In this document: one piece after another, positions 23,311-35,455 of the stretch
Position numbering within the stretch: position 1 is the first letter of the stretch
Layout: each line of letters begins with the position of its first letter
Source of the DNA: Chlorocebus sabaeus
Lineage: Eukaryota > Chordata > Mammalia > Primates > Cercopithecidae
NCBI RefSeq assembly: GCF_047675955.1
Contig: NC_132927.1
Location: 65,887,702-65,951,701, forward strand
Reading direction: 5' to 3'
DNA: 64,000 nucleotides
The notes under the pieces: generated by a model
Seen by the model: the letters and a program-made list of their open reading frames with translations, nothing else
What the model was told of the DNA's origin: nothing
Database searches by the model: none
Translations under genes and position numbers: made by a program

Positions 23311-23410
23311 AAGTCTGACAATATTAAATATCAGTGAGAACATGAAACAACAGAGACACTTAATGTTGTTGAGGGTGTTAACTCGTACAGCCACCTTTGC
23401 AAACAGAAGG

Positions 23411-23517
23411 CATTAAGATGCTGGAGAACAGTGAGCTTGCCTCAAGATCTGTTGTGGCCAGCAGAGGGGACCCCATTCAAATACCACCAAGTCAGTGGCT
23501 GGATAGAGAGAGTGGCT
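23411..23517. other. Unique spacer
   Basis: No gene seen. Confidence 0.4.
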
Positions 23518-23530
23518 AAGACTCAAGTTT

Positions 23531-23828
23531 AGGTGAGGCCCGGTGGCTCATGCCTGCAATTCTAGCACTTTGGGAGGCCCAGGCGGGCGGATCACTTGAG
23601 GTCAGGAGTTCAAGACCAGCCTGGCCAACATGGTGAAACCCTGTTGGGTTTCACTAAAATACAAAAAATGAGCTGGGTGTGGTGGTGCATGCCTGTAATC
23701 CCAGCTACTCAGGAGGCTGAAGCAGGAGAATCGCTTGGACCCAGGAGATGGCGGTTGCAATCAGCCAAGATCGCCCCACTGCACTCCAGCCTGGATGACA
23801 GAGCGAGATCCTGTCTTGAAAAAAAAAA
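23531..23828 (+). mobile_element. AluS, full length, sense
   Basis: Target duplication AAGACTCAAGTTT (23518-23530) versus AAGACGCAAGTTT (23829-23841). Confidence 0.93.
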
Positions 23829-23841
23829 AAGACGCAAGTTT

Positions 23842-24025
23842 GCTGCCCATGGGCACAGAGGTGGGACCTAGTCAGCAGGGAGTGCCACATAAGTTCTGAT
23901 AAAGCCAAGAGGATGACCAGGCCAGGAAAGAAACCAATCTTTCTTTCCCTAAAATAGAATGGAGTAGGTCAAGCTGGATTAAGTGTAGCAAGAATGACTA
24001 AATCTTGTAAAATTTATGCTTCAAC
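23842..24025. other. Unique spacer
   Basis: No gene seen. Confidence 0.4.
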
Positions 24026-24037
24026 TATACATGCTAT

Positions 24038-24256
24038 CTTTTTTTTTTTTTTTAGACAGAGTATCACTGTCACCACGCTGGAGTGCAGTGGTGCAATCTC
24101 GGCTCACTGCAACATCCGCCTTCCAAGTTCAAGCGATTCTCCTGCCTGGGCCACCCGAGTAGCTGGGACTACAGGCACACACCACCACATCCAGCTAATT
24201 TTTGTATCTTTAGTAGAGATGGGCTTTCAACATGTTGGCCAGGATGGGCTCAATCT

Positions 24257-24295
<39 letters not shown>

Positions 24296-24584
24296 AGAGG
24301 GAGTCTGCTCTGTTGCCCAAGGTGGCGTGCAGTGGCGCGATCTCGGCTCACTGCAAGCTCCGCCTCCCAGGTTCACGCCATTCTCCTGCCTCAGCCTCCC
24401 GAGTAGCTGGGACTACAGGCGTCCACCACCACGCCCGACAAATTTTTTGTATTTTTTTAGTAGAGACGGAGTTTCACCATGTTAGCCAGGATGGTCTCAA
24501 TCTCCTGACCTCGTGATCCCCCCACCTCGGGCTCCCGAAGTGCTGGGATTACAGACATGGGCCACCTGGGCCACGGCGCCCAGC
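24038..24584 (-). mobile_element. Chimeric Alu-Alu element, antisense
   Basis: A first Alu (24038-24258) breaks off in its left arm at 'gggctcaatctcc'. A T-run of about 36 and a second full Alu (24259-24584) follow. Only one outer target duplication exists: TATACATGCTAT (24026-24037) and TATATATGCTAT (24585-24596). The first Alu's 5' end is missing, as if the second replaced it. Confidence 0.88.
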
Positions 24585-24596
24585 CTATATATGCTA

Positions 24597-25347
24597 TATT
24601 ATAAAAACTGTAGTTTCATCTATCCACAGTATACATACATATATGTGGTGTACACAATGTATCTATATCTTACTGTAGGTCTTTGAAAAGCACTAGACTA
24701 GACTATGTGTTATAAAACCACAGACTTTAACTTCTAATATAGCTAAACAAGCAGCTCCCAGAAGGCAAGAAACCTTGCCTCCAAGACCAGAGGCCACCGA
24801 GCCTAGGGACCTTGAGTTTGTTCCTCCTTCATAAGAAATAAACGCAAGGGCAAGGTTGACATTCCTTCCCACACACACTATCATAGGCCAATAACTGGGG
24901 GTGGGGTAGGCGAGACAACCTGGGGGAATAAGCATTGTTTTCCTAGGAAGACTAGAATTATCTTAAGGAACTGTTTGGATTAGCAGATCCAACTAAGTTT
25001 TTTAATGGGTGTGATCAAAAGTTATTCTTTCTCTTGACGATCCATGGCTGTGTGTTGGGGAGGAAGGTTCACTGTAGACAAAATGAACAAACTGCATTTT
25101 CTCTGCACATTGGAGTTTTCCAATGAATGAAAGTGGTGACCGCACAACATGGAGGAAGAAGGTTGTGGCCAGGGAACAAGATGCACAAAGGCTGGGGAGC
25201 TAGAAGGACCACAGCAAGTTCAGGGGTGAAGAGACACTGACTAGATCCTGGGGCATTCTCTGAGCAGTAATAAGTGGGGCAAGATTCTAAAAGAACTTGA
25301 AAGTTAGGCAGAAAGAGAGAGACTTGGTAGGCTGGGCAATAAGAAGT
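24597..25347. other. Unique sequence
   Basis: A short alternating TA/CA stretch near 24630-24665. No supported gene. Confidence 0.45.
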
Positions 25348-25360
25348 CATCAAGGTTCTT

Positions 25361-25561
25361 TTTTGAGACAGGGTCTCGCTCTGTCACCCAAGCTGGAGTG
25401 CAGTGGCACAATCTTGGCTCACTGCAGCCTCAACCTCCCAAGCTCAAGTAATCCTCCCACATCAAGTCTCCCGAGTAGCTGGAACCACAGGTGCACAATA
25501 CCACACCCAGCTAATTTTTGTATTTTGTAGAGATGGGGTTTCGCCATGTTCCCCAGACTGG
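25361..25561 (-). mobile_element. AluJ, 5' truncated, antisense, perfect target duplication
   Basis: CATCAAGGTTCTT occurs at 25348-25360 and 25562-25574. The element lacks roughly the first 80 bases of its left arm. An old subfamily with intact flanks. Confidence 0.92.
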
Positions 25562-25607
25562 CATCAAGGTTCTTAGTAGACAAGGAACACAACAACATTG
25601 ACAACAT

Positions 25608-25862
25608 AACAATAAAAATAGCTACAATAATTTGAGTTGCAACCACGTGCCAGGCTCCGTGCCAAGTGCTGTTCAGGGACTCATGATTTAGTCCTCCCAA
25701 TAATCCTTTCAGGATTTCCACATTACTGAGTTTTATTTCCATAGTACTTATGGAAATACTACCTAAGGCTTGAGTCTTAGATTAAGTAACTCGCCTAGAG
25801 TCACACAGCTGTTAAGTGGCAAGAGGGGGTCTGAGAACAGGAAGTCTAGCTTCAAAGCCCGT
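25608..25862 (-). mobile_element. MIR, antisense
   Basis: 'cacgtgccaggctccgtgcc', 'tttagtcctcccaataatcc', 'agtaactcgcctagagtcac' and 'cacagctgttaagtggcaag' follow the reverse-complement MIR core order. Confidence 0.82.
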
Positions 25863-26838
25863 ATTTCAAGAGAGTTTTAGGGACAGAAGTCCTCCAGAGC
25901 ACAATCAAGGTCACTCGTAGTTTTTTTGGAGTGAAGCACCAGTAAAAGTTGTGGAGATGAACAGGGGGTGGATTTTAAAGAAAGCAACAAGAAGCCCTGG
26001 GGTGTAAAACGAGGGGGGGTCCAAGTTTTCTAGCCTGGGAAATAAGGATAATGGTTGTAACCAGGGGAGAAAAAAATGGCAGCCCTTATGGATAATGTCT
26101 GCCTGAATGCTTACCTCTGAACTTGTGCCACTCCTCTTGTTCCCAGTTTTCAGACTGAAAAACCACTCCGCCAGGATCTTCATGTTGAAGCTTAAAGGTA
26201 CTATCAAAAATGATTATTCTAAAACATCTATAGTTGCAAAACTGTAGAAGGAGCTGAAGAGGAAAGAGTGGGTAGCAGAACCTGCTGATGGCCTGACCAC
26301 GTGGCTTTCAGGCTTTACCATCTCAGGGCATGCCAGCCAACTGCCAGCTGCTACAAATGGCATCAGGAAGTTCCTGAGAACCTTCTCTGGCTGAAGACTA
26401 CTCTGACAGCTTTCATAGATCTCAAGTACTGGGATCAACATGCCCTGAGAGCAGTCTTCAACCCATGACTGGAAGCAGAGTGGCTGGCATCGGCGCCCCA
26501 CGTGCCCTAGTGCGGCTGAGTTCCACCACCCGCAGTGGATCTGATGGGATAACTCACGACTGGCTGCCTTCCCTTCCTCATTTCCCTCTCCTGCACCTAC
26601 TGTTGTCTTCCTGGGATGGTCTCCCAAGTAAACCATCCACCCTTCAATCCTCCTTGCAGGGTCTGTTTCTAAATTAAAACCAAAGGCATAATATCTCCAA
26701 GAAGGATCTCAGGAAGGTGGCACTTCAGTCTGTCTCTATCTGCTTAGAATATGAACTTCAAAAGAGCCACATTTGGAGATATTTCCAGTTAAGAAGCCTA
26801 TGAGAGTTAAAGAACAGGGGATAGTCTGTCTGGGAATG
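25863..26838. other. Unique sequence
   Basis: Open frames up to 140 codons on the minus strand (26214-26636) have no recognised domain or start/splice context. No gene called. Confidence 0.4.
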
Positions 26839-26922
26839 ATTTCTTCACCCTCGTATCCCTATCATAGGGGCACAGCTCCTGGTATGCAGTAGGTGCCTAA
26901 TAATTGCTCACTGAATGACCGT
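26839..26922 (+). mobile_element. L2 3'-end fragment, sense
   Basis: 'ctcgtatccctatcatagg', 'gcacagctcctggtatgcag' and 'taggtgcctaataattgctc' match the L2 3' terminus. Confidence 0.65.
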
Positions 26923-27076
26923 GAGGACGATTTGTTTCCCCCAATTTGTGCATATGTCTTTGGCATTTTCCTTGATTAATTCTTTAAAATAATTTCATAC
27001 ATGTGAAATATGTGAAATCAGACCTGTGAAATATTAATTAGTTCCATCCAGTTCTGATCATTCACCTGATCTCTTT

Positions 27077-27379
27077 TTTTTTTTTTTTTTTTGGAGACGG
27101 AGTCTCGCTCTGTCGCCCAGGCTGGAGTGCAGTGGCCGGATCTCAGCTCACTGCAAGCTCCGCCTCCTGGGTTCACGCCATTCTCCTGCCTCAGCCTCCC
27201 GAGTAGCTGGGACTACAGGCGCCCGCCACCATGCCCGGCTAGTTTTTTTTTTGTATTTTTTAGTAGAGACGGGGTTTCACCGTGTTAGCCAGGATGGTCT
27301 CGATCTCCTGACCTCGTGATCCGCCCGTCTCGGCCTCCCAAAGTGCTGGGATTACAAGCTTGAGCCACCGCGCCCGGCC
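27077..27379 (-). mobile_element. Young AluY (monkey-specific state), full length
   Basis: Perfect target duplication TCACCTGATCTCTTT at 27062-27076 and 27380-27394. Antisense diagnostic bases GGCCGGATCTCAG, GGCTAGTTTTTT, CCCGTCTCGGCC and GCTTGAGCC. Confidence 0.95.
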
Positions 27380-27394
27380 TCACCTGATCTCTTT

Positions 27395-28139
27395 AAGAGA
27401 ATGAGAAAAGCAGCAGACACACGTTTCACTGAAAATGTCTACATCTGTTCCATTGCTAGTTCCAGCTGCTCACATGTATACGAGGCACAGTGGCATACCC
27501 AGTGATGATTTAATTTGTAAGTTTCCCCTATACTCTATGAAAACATCAAGCTGAACCCCACCCTAACTTGGTCTCTGTAGACTTTGTATGATTTAGGGGT
27601 AGAGGGGAGCCCCTAAAAGAAGACTGAAAATCTTGCTGATCTGCTGACTTAAGTCAGTTTCTTCTTATTCTGAAAGAAATCAAGGTGATGTCAGTGTATC
27701 TGCACACCTGAGTTTGTCGAGCCATTCAGACCAAGTGTAAAAGTGAGTGTTGTCTAGGAAGTCTGTTTTGTGTATTAGACATGCTGCCAGTTATACCCAG
27801 TTAGACTGGGTATAATCTTTGGGTAATTCTGGAATTAGGACTTTTCATTTACCAAGTAGGTAAATGTGCTCAGGGGTGGATGAAGAGAAAATCAAAAGGT
27901 GAAGACAAATAAAAATAATCACTGACAAGGGATCTAAAAAGCCCCTTCCATCACTAATGGTCAGACGTGAGAACACAGAATGTCGAGAAGCAAAATCCTA
28001 TTTCCGGTGGGAATTACAGCAAATATTCCCCAACCCATCCTGCATATTTTTCCCCGCTGAAGGGAACTCCATTTTCAGTGTGGAAGGGGAAGTCTTCAAC
28101 CCTGGGATAGAAACAGTCAGAGGAACAGTTGTGAGGTGG
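27395..28139. other. Unique sequence with an 11-bp perfect hairpin
   Basis: The inverted repeat TTATACCCAGT / ACTGGGTATAA with loop TAG sits at 27791-27815. No gene seen. Confidence 0.5.
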
Positions 28140-28340
28140 TCAGTCTCGGGGGAAAGCCTGGGATTTGGAGTCAGGGGACTAGACAGTGAGAACTATTAAT
28201 AGGTGGGTACCAAAGAATGTGTGACTCTGGGAACACAGTGGCCTTGGTTTCTTCATCTGTAGAATGGGACATTAATGCATCTTATCATAGGTATTAGTAG
28301 CAGTATTATTAAGTTAATATGAGAACCAAATAAAACAATG
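28140..28340 (+). mobile_element. MIR, sense, eroded
   Basis: 'gcctgggatttggagtcag' near 28157 and 'ggtttcttcatctgtagaat' near 28246 fit the MIR core, followed by 'aatatgagaaccaaataaaa'. Confidence 0.65.
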
Positions 28341-28601
28341 CAGACAGCAGCATTTGATAATTGAAGGCCCCTCGCTAGCATGATGTGATTTTTCTGTATC
28401 ACCCAGTACTGCCACACTTCCCCAGAAGTGTCAAGAGGCCATTCTAAATACTGAATCTAGTCACAAGAAACAACATGATGGCCTTAATTTAGAGACATTT
28501 ATTAAACAGTCATTATAGAGTCACTGTTTTATTTTAAAGGCTGCAAAAGGATTCAGTTTGCTGAGTTAGGAAATTTCAGAGTGCAACAAGATCTCTTAAA
28601 C
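28341..28601. other. Unique sequence
   Basis: No gene seen. Confidence 0.4.
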
Positions 28602-28913
28602 TGGCTGTGTGTGGTGGCTCGACCTGTAATCCCAGCACTTTGGGAGGCCGAGGTAGGAGGATCACTTGAGTTCGGGAGTTTAAGACCAGTCTGGGGAGCA
28701 TAGGGAGACCCCATCTCTACAAAAATAAATAATTAGCCAGGCATGGTGGTACACAAGTGGCTGTGGTCCCAGCCACTCAGGAGGTCAAGGTGGGAAGACT
28801 GCTTCAGCACGGGATTTCAAGGTTGCAGTGAGCCCTGACTGCACCACTGCACTTCAGCCTGGGTGACAGAGTGACAGAGTGAGACCCTGCCTCAAAAACA
28901 AAACAAAACAAAG
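28602..28913 (+). mobile_element. AluJ, sense (first of a head-to-tail pair)
   Basis: J-type bases (GAGGATCACTTGAGTTCGGG, CTACAAAAATAAATAATTAG) and a CAAAA tail. It directly abuts the next Alu. Confidence 0.9.
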
Positions 28914-29209
28914 AAATCCGGGCACAGTGGCTCATGCCTGTGATCCCAGCACTTCGGGAGGCCGAGGTGGGCAGATCACAAGGTCAGGAGTTCGAGACCA
29001 GCCTGGCCAGCATGGTGAAACCCCACCTCTACTAAAAATACATTAGCCAGGTGTGGTGGCACATGTCTGTAATCCCAGCTACTCAGGAGGCTGAGGCAGG
29101 AGGATCACTTGAACCCGGGAGGCGGAGGCTGCAGTGAGCTGAGATCGCCCAACTGCATTCCAGCCCGGGTGACAGAGCAAGATTCTGTCTCAAAAAAAAA
29201 AGAAAAAAC
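28914..29209 (+). mobile_element. AluS, sense (second of the pair)
   Basis: Starts at the tail of the preceding AluJ ('ccgggcacagtggctcatg') and ends in an A-rich tail. The younger element probably landed in the older tail. Confidence 0.9.
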
Positions 29210-31177
29210 TCTTACATTATCTAAAATCTAAACTTGTATAACATACTAAAATTTGTCTCCAAGTGGGACCTGCTACTCTCTGAACCTTAAGAAAGTGGCA
29301 CCTGCAAAGGCACTGCAGTGGTACTACGCACACATTTGGAGAAGCCATCTGTGAGCAGCTTCAGTAAGGTCCTGGTAACTGGCATGTATCCTTCAGTTCA
29401 AAAAGAAAGTCCCCCAAACCATGGGAGCTTCATGCTCACTCCCAAAGAAGCACTGCTCCATTATCACGAATATGCCCTGGGACGGTTCTGTTGGTTACAC
29501 ACTCATTCTTCTTTGAAATGCAGGTGGGAGGAGGAAGGAGATAGCTTTAAACAGCCTCCACATGAAAAGCGTCAGTCAACACAATTCAATAGTTAACCAC
29601 GATCATTTCGATCATTTCATCATTACCACAGCCAAGTATTTGGTCCTTATGCCCGTTTCATCTTTGTAAAGGAAATATTTTATATATAATTTTTTCCCAG
29701 CAAAAGTGTTGGAAGATCTGTGGCTTCCTGGAAAACTTATTATTTTAATTGTCATCTCTAACTCCATGCAGGTAGTAGAAACATGGCAAGCACAGTGAAA
29801 GTTAACAGGAGAATGTACAGAAGGGTCTGTCCTTTCTACTTCTATAGACTTCTCAACTGAGCTGCCTCTGAGAAACAATGCAGAGAGGTTGGCTGTGGCC
29901 CTGAGCAGCACACTTCTACTATGGTTTGCCTGAATAAAGAGTCTCCTGATTTCTCACCTCCATACCAGGCATAGGTGAATCTAGTGATCGTGAAAATCAA
30001 GAGTGGAACTGAAGGGGATTCCTCTGTTTGCCACCGCTAGAAATCCTCAATACTGACAGCTTCTGGGATGGAAGGGGGAAAACTGAGCCCGATCTCAATA
30101 CTGCCATTTCAGAACAATCTCATAATTGAGGAGATAATGTGAATATATTTGATGATATGCAAATATCATCTGTGTGTTATCATTTTACTCAACACTCAAA
30201 ACACTACTGAGTCTGCCAAGCAGATTTATATAGCTTGGCAAATTTTCATTTCATGAATGACACTTCATATGAAATTATTTTCACTGACTAATAGAATAAC
30301 AGTGATAGAACAGATCTTGAGGTGGTGACAGAATAAAGCCATGTATTCCAGCAAAATTATAACCAACTAATCTCAAACATCCCCATATGATGTTCCTATA
30401 ATTTATAAATAAAAGGGGCCCTGGTTTATAAGTAACCCCTAAGAATATGCCTTCCCTCTTATTATAGACTGGGCTAGGGCTCTTTCATGCTTGTGGTCAG
30501 TCATCTTTTTCTATATGTACATAGGCTTCCTAGGGTACACTGTATCACATCACTAATTGCCACCTTTTCCCTACTCACTATGGGCACAAGCGGCCTCTTA
30601 AATTGTCAAGGCAAAAGTTCTCTCTTTCACTAAGAGGTTCCAGGGCTCTGCAAGCAATTCCCCAAGGTCTTCTTTAGAGAACATTTTAGAAGCAGTGGTT
30701 TGCAAACTGTGTACACAGTGGTACTGGGTTCTAGAGTGTGCCCTGGGCACAACCTGGGTGACAATAGCAGGCTCTGGGCTCCTAGTTCCCTCAGAGCAGC
30801 TCTGTTTTTATTTGACTCATACATGAGGGTCTTGCATAAGATTCTATTTGGTGCTAAGTATAAAACAAAAATGATGTCTACGAAAATGTGTGCAAACCAT
30901 TGCAAGAAATGGTTCTGTCTCCCTCAGGCACTCTTAACCTCCCTCACTAGGCTGCTCTCTGCAAATGGAGGTGGATGCATTTACTTTCCTTTAAAGAAGC
31001 TTACCCTTTTCTCCTCTTCCAGAATTTGAAACATCTAGGAATTGAAGCAATTAAATATACTCATTTTCAACATTCAGAACCTAATCCAGACTTCTGCACA
31101 GCAAATCCTTTCAAAGTTAAAATTCGTTTTTCTCAAGTGTACTATAAACTGGATTTAGCCAACCCATCCCCAATTTC

Positions 31178-31180
<3 letters not shown>
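29210..31180. other. Unique sequence, left part of the Alu-free block
   Basis: No Alu, and no repeat I recognise with confidence. An octamer ATGCAAAT (30157-30164) lies inside a small palindrome, GATGATAT/ATATCATC (30151-30170). Open frames up to 109 codons have no support as genes. Confidence 0.5.

Positions 31181-31181
<1 letters not shown>

Positions 31182-31216
<35 letters not shown>
31182..31216. repeat. Poly(T) run of about 35 with no adjacent retroelement
   Basis: A pure T homopolymer. No Alu, L1 or recognisable retrocopy borders it on either side. Confidence 0.9.
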
Positions 31217-31218
<2 letters not shown>

Positions 31219-34200
31219 ATCAGCGAGAATGGCATATACCTGACATGTATTCTTTATGGACCTTTTGTTATAAGCAATGAGAAGAATGAAGCTGCTTCTT
31301 TCTCTTTACCTCTCTACACTAATCCAAAATTGACACTGGCATTTGGTTGGTATTCTGGAATAATTATTAGAAATTTGGCATAGCCATCCAAAAACAGCAG
31401 CTTCAGTGAGTATGTGAGTAACTAGCTGACAACTGAAAATGAATTGGAATGTTATTGAACATCTTGTTCATTTGTATTAGGAAAATAAGTTGCACATGGT
31501 CGTACCATGATCAATTTTCCTAATTCCAAAATCAGAAAGAAACAAACCTAAATGCCACAGGTTTGCAGAGAATGAATTGTACCCCTCCAAAGCCCCTTTT
31601 GAAATGAAGTGTTCTGAGCCAACTATTTGAAAGACAATAGAGAATGAAGGTAGATTCTAGAAACCAACAAATCCCATTCACTTCCTTCAGTTTGTAAAAA
31701 CAAGCAACTGACATGTTTCCTGCCAAGGAACACACTGGTAGATAAGAAAGCTCCCTACAGGAAATCCTTGCTAAAAGAGACCAGTTGTGCCATTAAACTT
31801 AATCTTCTTTACCAAGTCCCAATCAGTTAAATATCTGGGTGATTTAGCATATATTTCATAATCCCATGTTGTCAAATATTTAACTTCTAAAGTACATATT
31901 TCTATGGCATATATGCACAATATTAAATAAACATTAAAATAGAGTTAGGATTCTTCTCCTCCCCACTCCCCATGCAATTAGTTGATGAAAATAAGGGAAA
32001 TTTCCTGCTTTTTAAAAAGACAAAACTGTTAATTGAACAAGTTTTAAAACTGACCATTATTAATTAAGATAAAGCTATTCAATGCTTTAAATTGCCATGA
32101 CTTGAAGGAAGACATTTCTAAATGAATATCAAGAACAGAAAATCTGAAGACTGCCATTAACAAGATTAGAAAAATATAAGGAATGTATTTGCTTTATATT
32201 TTACAAGGTTCAATGTTGATCCTCAAAGTCAAAATTTAGGACAGGGCCTCTTTGGTTATTTTTTGCTTAGCAAAATGAACCGGGGTCGGGGTAGAGGCTA
32301 AGGGGAGGGGAGGTTTCCAAACTTTTTTCTATATAGTCCTCATGGAAATCATTACCAAGATACTGGAAATATTTGCAATTTTGATACTGGGAACGTCTCA
32401 ATTATCCTAAAAACAAAAGCACTCTTCCCCATCCACAAAACAGTAAACTTTTCTATCATAAGTCAACTGGATAATAATAATAATGACAATTATGAAGCAG
32501 TTCTTATTTTCATTTAGATTTTCCTTTCCCTGGTTAGCTTCTGAGAACACCCTCTCTTATATTTCCCAAAGTACCAGGCAATCTTCATCCCTCCCCTTCA
32601 CCCCCCTACCCCCACCCCCACCACCCCACACTCAAACGCAGCCTTAGAGCAGGGTTCTAAAAGGCCACCAGTCTGTAAGTTCCATTGCTTGAGTTCAACT
32701 TTGAACCCTCCTGTAAACACAAACACCTCATTATAACTTCCCCAGATGACTCCTCATCCACAGGTAACATTCTAACCTTTCTGACTCTCAAAAGAGTTTT
32801 GTTCTAACAGTAGACACACAAATCAGTTTGATTCCACAATTAAGTGTTCAGATACATTGTTCTCAGCCTTCCCTTGCACAGCTCAGAGGTGGCAAAATGC
32901 AAAGTAAGCCTGGGGGCTCATCCTTGGTTTAAGGCTGTTTCCTCAAATATTTCCAATAAAAATACAGTTATGAAATCTAGGAGACCACATTTTTGGTTGT
33001 TGTTGTAAAATGACCTTGATTTGACAGGCACGATCTCAGGTTTCAACAGATGCTGTGGGAAAGCTTACAGAAGCCAACATGTTCTCCAGGCATCTGTGAT
33101 GACATGCAGGTTTTGTTTTTGTTTTTGTTTCTTTTTAAGTGGTGGTCATGGTAGAGTATGTATGTGTAGTGGGGGTGGGGTAGGGTTACTCCTCTCGGTT
33201 TCCATGACAACCATGTCTCCACTCATCAGTTATTAGATACAATCCACTTCCTGTGTCTAAATTTTTAAGCCAATCAGAAAAGTGTTTATACATTTAACAA
33301 CTTCTGGGACAGTGCTTCTTTAATGAAATTGCTTTAAAGGCTCAAATGAAGATGTTTACGGTTTGTCTTACAGATACAACATTGCACAATGTTTACTAAT
33401 TCATATTTTTATATGGTGCAGAATGCCCTTCTTCTTGGATGTGAAATGCATTATCCTCAAAGCAGATGCCACAGTCTCTTAGAATAGTGTGCAGGCTGAT
33501 TTTGATTGTTTTCTTTTCATTGTCTTTTCCTTTCACTGTCACAGTTTTAGACTTAGTGCATGAAACGTGCTAATGCACAAGGCACTTAAATTATCAAAGT
33601 AATGATACAGTTAAGCATCCATCTACTGATGGTCCTTTTTAAAGACTCAGATCCAAAACCAGTTAGGAATCATTATTCTAAGTTGAACAACTTGGCATTC
33701 TACAACTTATGAGCAGAAATCATTGAGAATGTATTGTAAAGTGCTGTATCTATACGTGTAAGCTAGTAGCTTACGTCTGCAAAGAAATTTGTCACCAAAA
33801 TGGCCTACTTTATCTGGATAGAAACAACAAAAAAATTAAACATAAAGGTATCTCGAGCAAACTGCACCCGAATGAAAAACAGACCCTGCAGAAATCTGTG
33901 CACAAGAGGGCTACGTGAAACTACAGCACGATTTTAAAAGAAGGTTTTGGGTGACTGTTTTCATAAGTCTCAATCTAACTGACCAATCAGTGTGAGAGTT
34001 AAAGTGGGCTCCAGTCATTCTTGCAGCCTTCAGAGCTCTGCACCCTCCGAGCTGCTCTCCTCTCCAAGGCAGAGCCGGCGATCAATGAAAAACAGGGAAC
34101 AAAAGGAATATAACAGGATGTCTTCCTTAGCTAAGGAAAACGATTCCCTTTTTCCTCAATGAGCCAGTCGCACCCTGCCTACGACAGCTCCACACGGGAG

Positions 34201-34900
34201 CTTCCAGCAGACCAGTCCTTTCGGGTGAGGCACATTTTACATTTGCAATCATGTGTCCCAACTGCTAGCAAATGTGTCACCTTAAGCACAGCCTGTGACG
34301 GAGGGCTCCCCGAGCCCAACCAATTGAAACTAATAAATTAAATAAATTTATAATCCCACAATTAAAAGCTCCCGAGAAAGATTGCATTTCCCTTCCCCAA
34401 ATGTCATCCCGGGAGTATAAACAAAGCATGAAAAATAGTCTCTTCAGCCTTCCCAGCCGGCAATCATGGTTTTCCCCTCAAAACAATGTTTCTCCAAAAA
34501 GAGAAATCTTATTACCCTCAGTGGAAACTCATCTATAGATGTCATATCAGGATAACCCATTACAGTATTGAAAAGAGGCTGAAACTGCCCATAGATTTGA
34601 CACTGTTTATAATTGATAGCAAAACAGTTGCGACAGCAATGCTGTAAACTCTGCCCAGCCAAACAAACTCCACATTTAACACGTTCCTTCCTTGAAAATA
34701 AAAGTAACGCCCGGGGAGCCCACAGAAGTGGGCTTCCCTAAAAGTAATTAACAGAACTGCATCAATTATTTGATTATTTTTATAAATATCTATTTGTCTG
34801 CAATTTTTTTTTTAATTTAAAAAGCGACTATCCACACATTCCTAAGAAACTTTTTTTTTTTTTTTAATGAACTTACTTTTGAGACAAAACTAATGAAAAT
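31217..34900. other. Unique AT-rich sequence upstream of the CpG island
   Basis: Free of Alus and young repeats. Contains a C-rich stretch (32595-32635), an inverted repeat at 34714-34738, and CCAAT-type boxes (for example 'gccaatcag' at 33270 and 'accaatcag' at 33982). TAATTA-type homeodomain-like sites are frequent. It has the texture of conserved regulatory DNA, but conservation cannot be measured here. Confidence 0.45.
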
Positions 34901-35059
34901 AAGCAACTTGCTATGGCTGGATCTTTCCCATTTGGGCTGCAAGCTATAAATCAATCTGAAACCAGGTGGAAATAGGGGGGCGGACACCTTCAAAAAAAAT
35001 CAAAGGGTGCCCCAAAATGCAGCAGCCTGAACACGGAGGGCTTCTCGTGGCAATGCTAA

Positions 35060-35455
35060 ACCCGAGCAGATTAGGAGGCAGGAAATGAGCCCCATTTTCG
35101 TTACCTTCGATCGCCTGCCCCCCCGCTGCTTCTCGCGGCCGCATTGGGGGGCTGCGGCGACGCTGGACTCGCGGGTGGCCCCGCCGCCGGGTCGCGCCGT
35201 CTCCCGGCCGAGCTGCAGCAGATCGCGGCCGGAACCCCGGCTCCTGCGCCCGGCGCCCGCCCGGGGTCGGCGGCGCGGCTCCCACCCGGGCCTGGAGCCC
35301 TGCTGGGTCCTAGTGCGCGCCGCGCGCCCGCCTCGCGGCCCGGTCTGCAGCCCGCACCGAGGGCAGGCAGCTCCCAGCGCCGCGAGTCCCCGGGCGAGGC
35401 CGCCACCCCCTCGGCCCCTTGCGAAAGCGGCCGCGGGGTGTGCGGATGAACTGGA
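35060..35455. promoter_or_regulatory. CpG island, likely promoter of an unidentified transcript
   Basis: About 360-400 bp of very GC-rich DNA with dozens of CpG dinucleotides (for example 'gcggccgcattgggg', 'ccgccgggtcgcgccgtctc', 'gcgcgccgcgcgcccgcc'), set abruptly in AT-rich flanks. GC boxes are present, and a TATA-like 'gctataaatc' lies upstream on the plus strand at about 34943. Long open frames exist on both strands (plus 35085-35534; minus 35488-35000), as expected from GC-rich DNA, and neither protein is recognisable. CpG depletion elsewhere in the window shows this island has been protected from methylation, typical of an active germline promoter. Direction is undecided; the downstream donor at 35551 favours plus. 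Confidence 0.85.

Larger units (their letters stand above)
19690..23410 (+). mobile_element. Old L1M/HAL1 LINE, sense, Alu-interrupted
   Basis: 5' region: 'aaacaaccaaacatgccgg'. First reading-frame zone near 20640-21010: 'aacaccaaaaacaaagaaa', 'ggaagtcagaaaacaattg', 'gagaaaataaccgtaatttt'. ORF2-like text from about 21450: 'ttcagttaaaagacaatta', 'aaatagacgttttttac', 'aaattgaattagtagttgc'. ORF2 tail near 22920-23400: 'atgacaatgagattatttc', 'acagccacctttgcaaac'. All frames are broken. Alus at 21735, 22469 and 22999 interrupt it. Confidence 0.72.
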
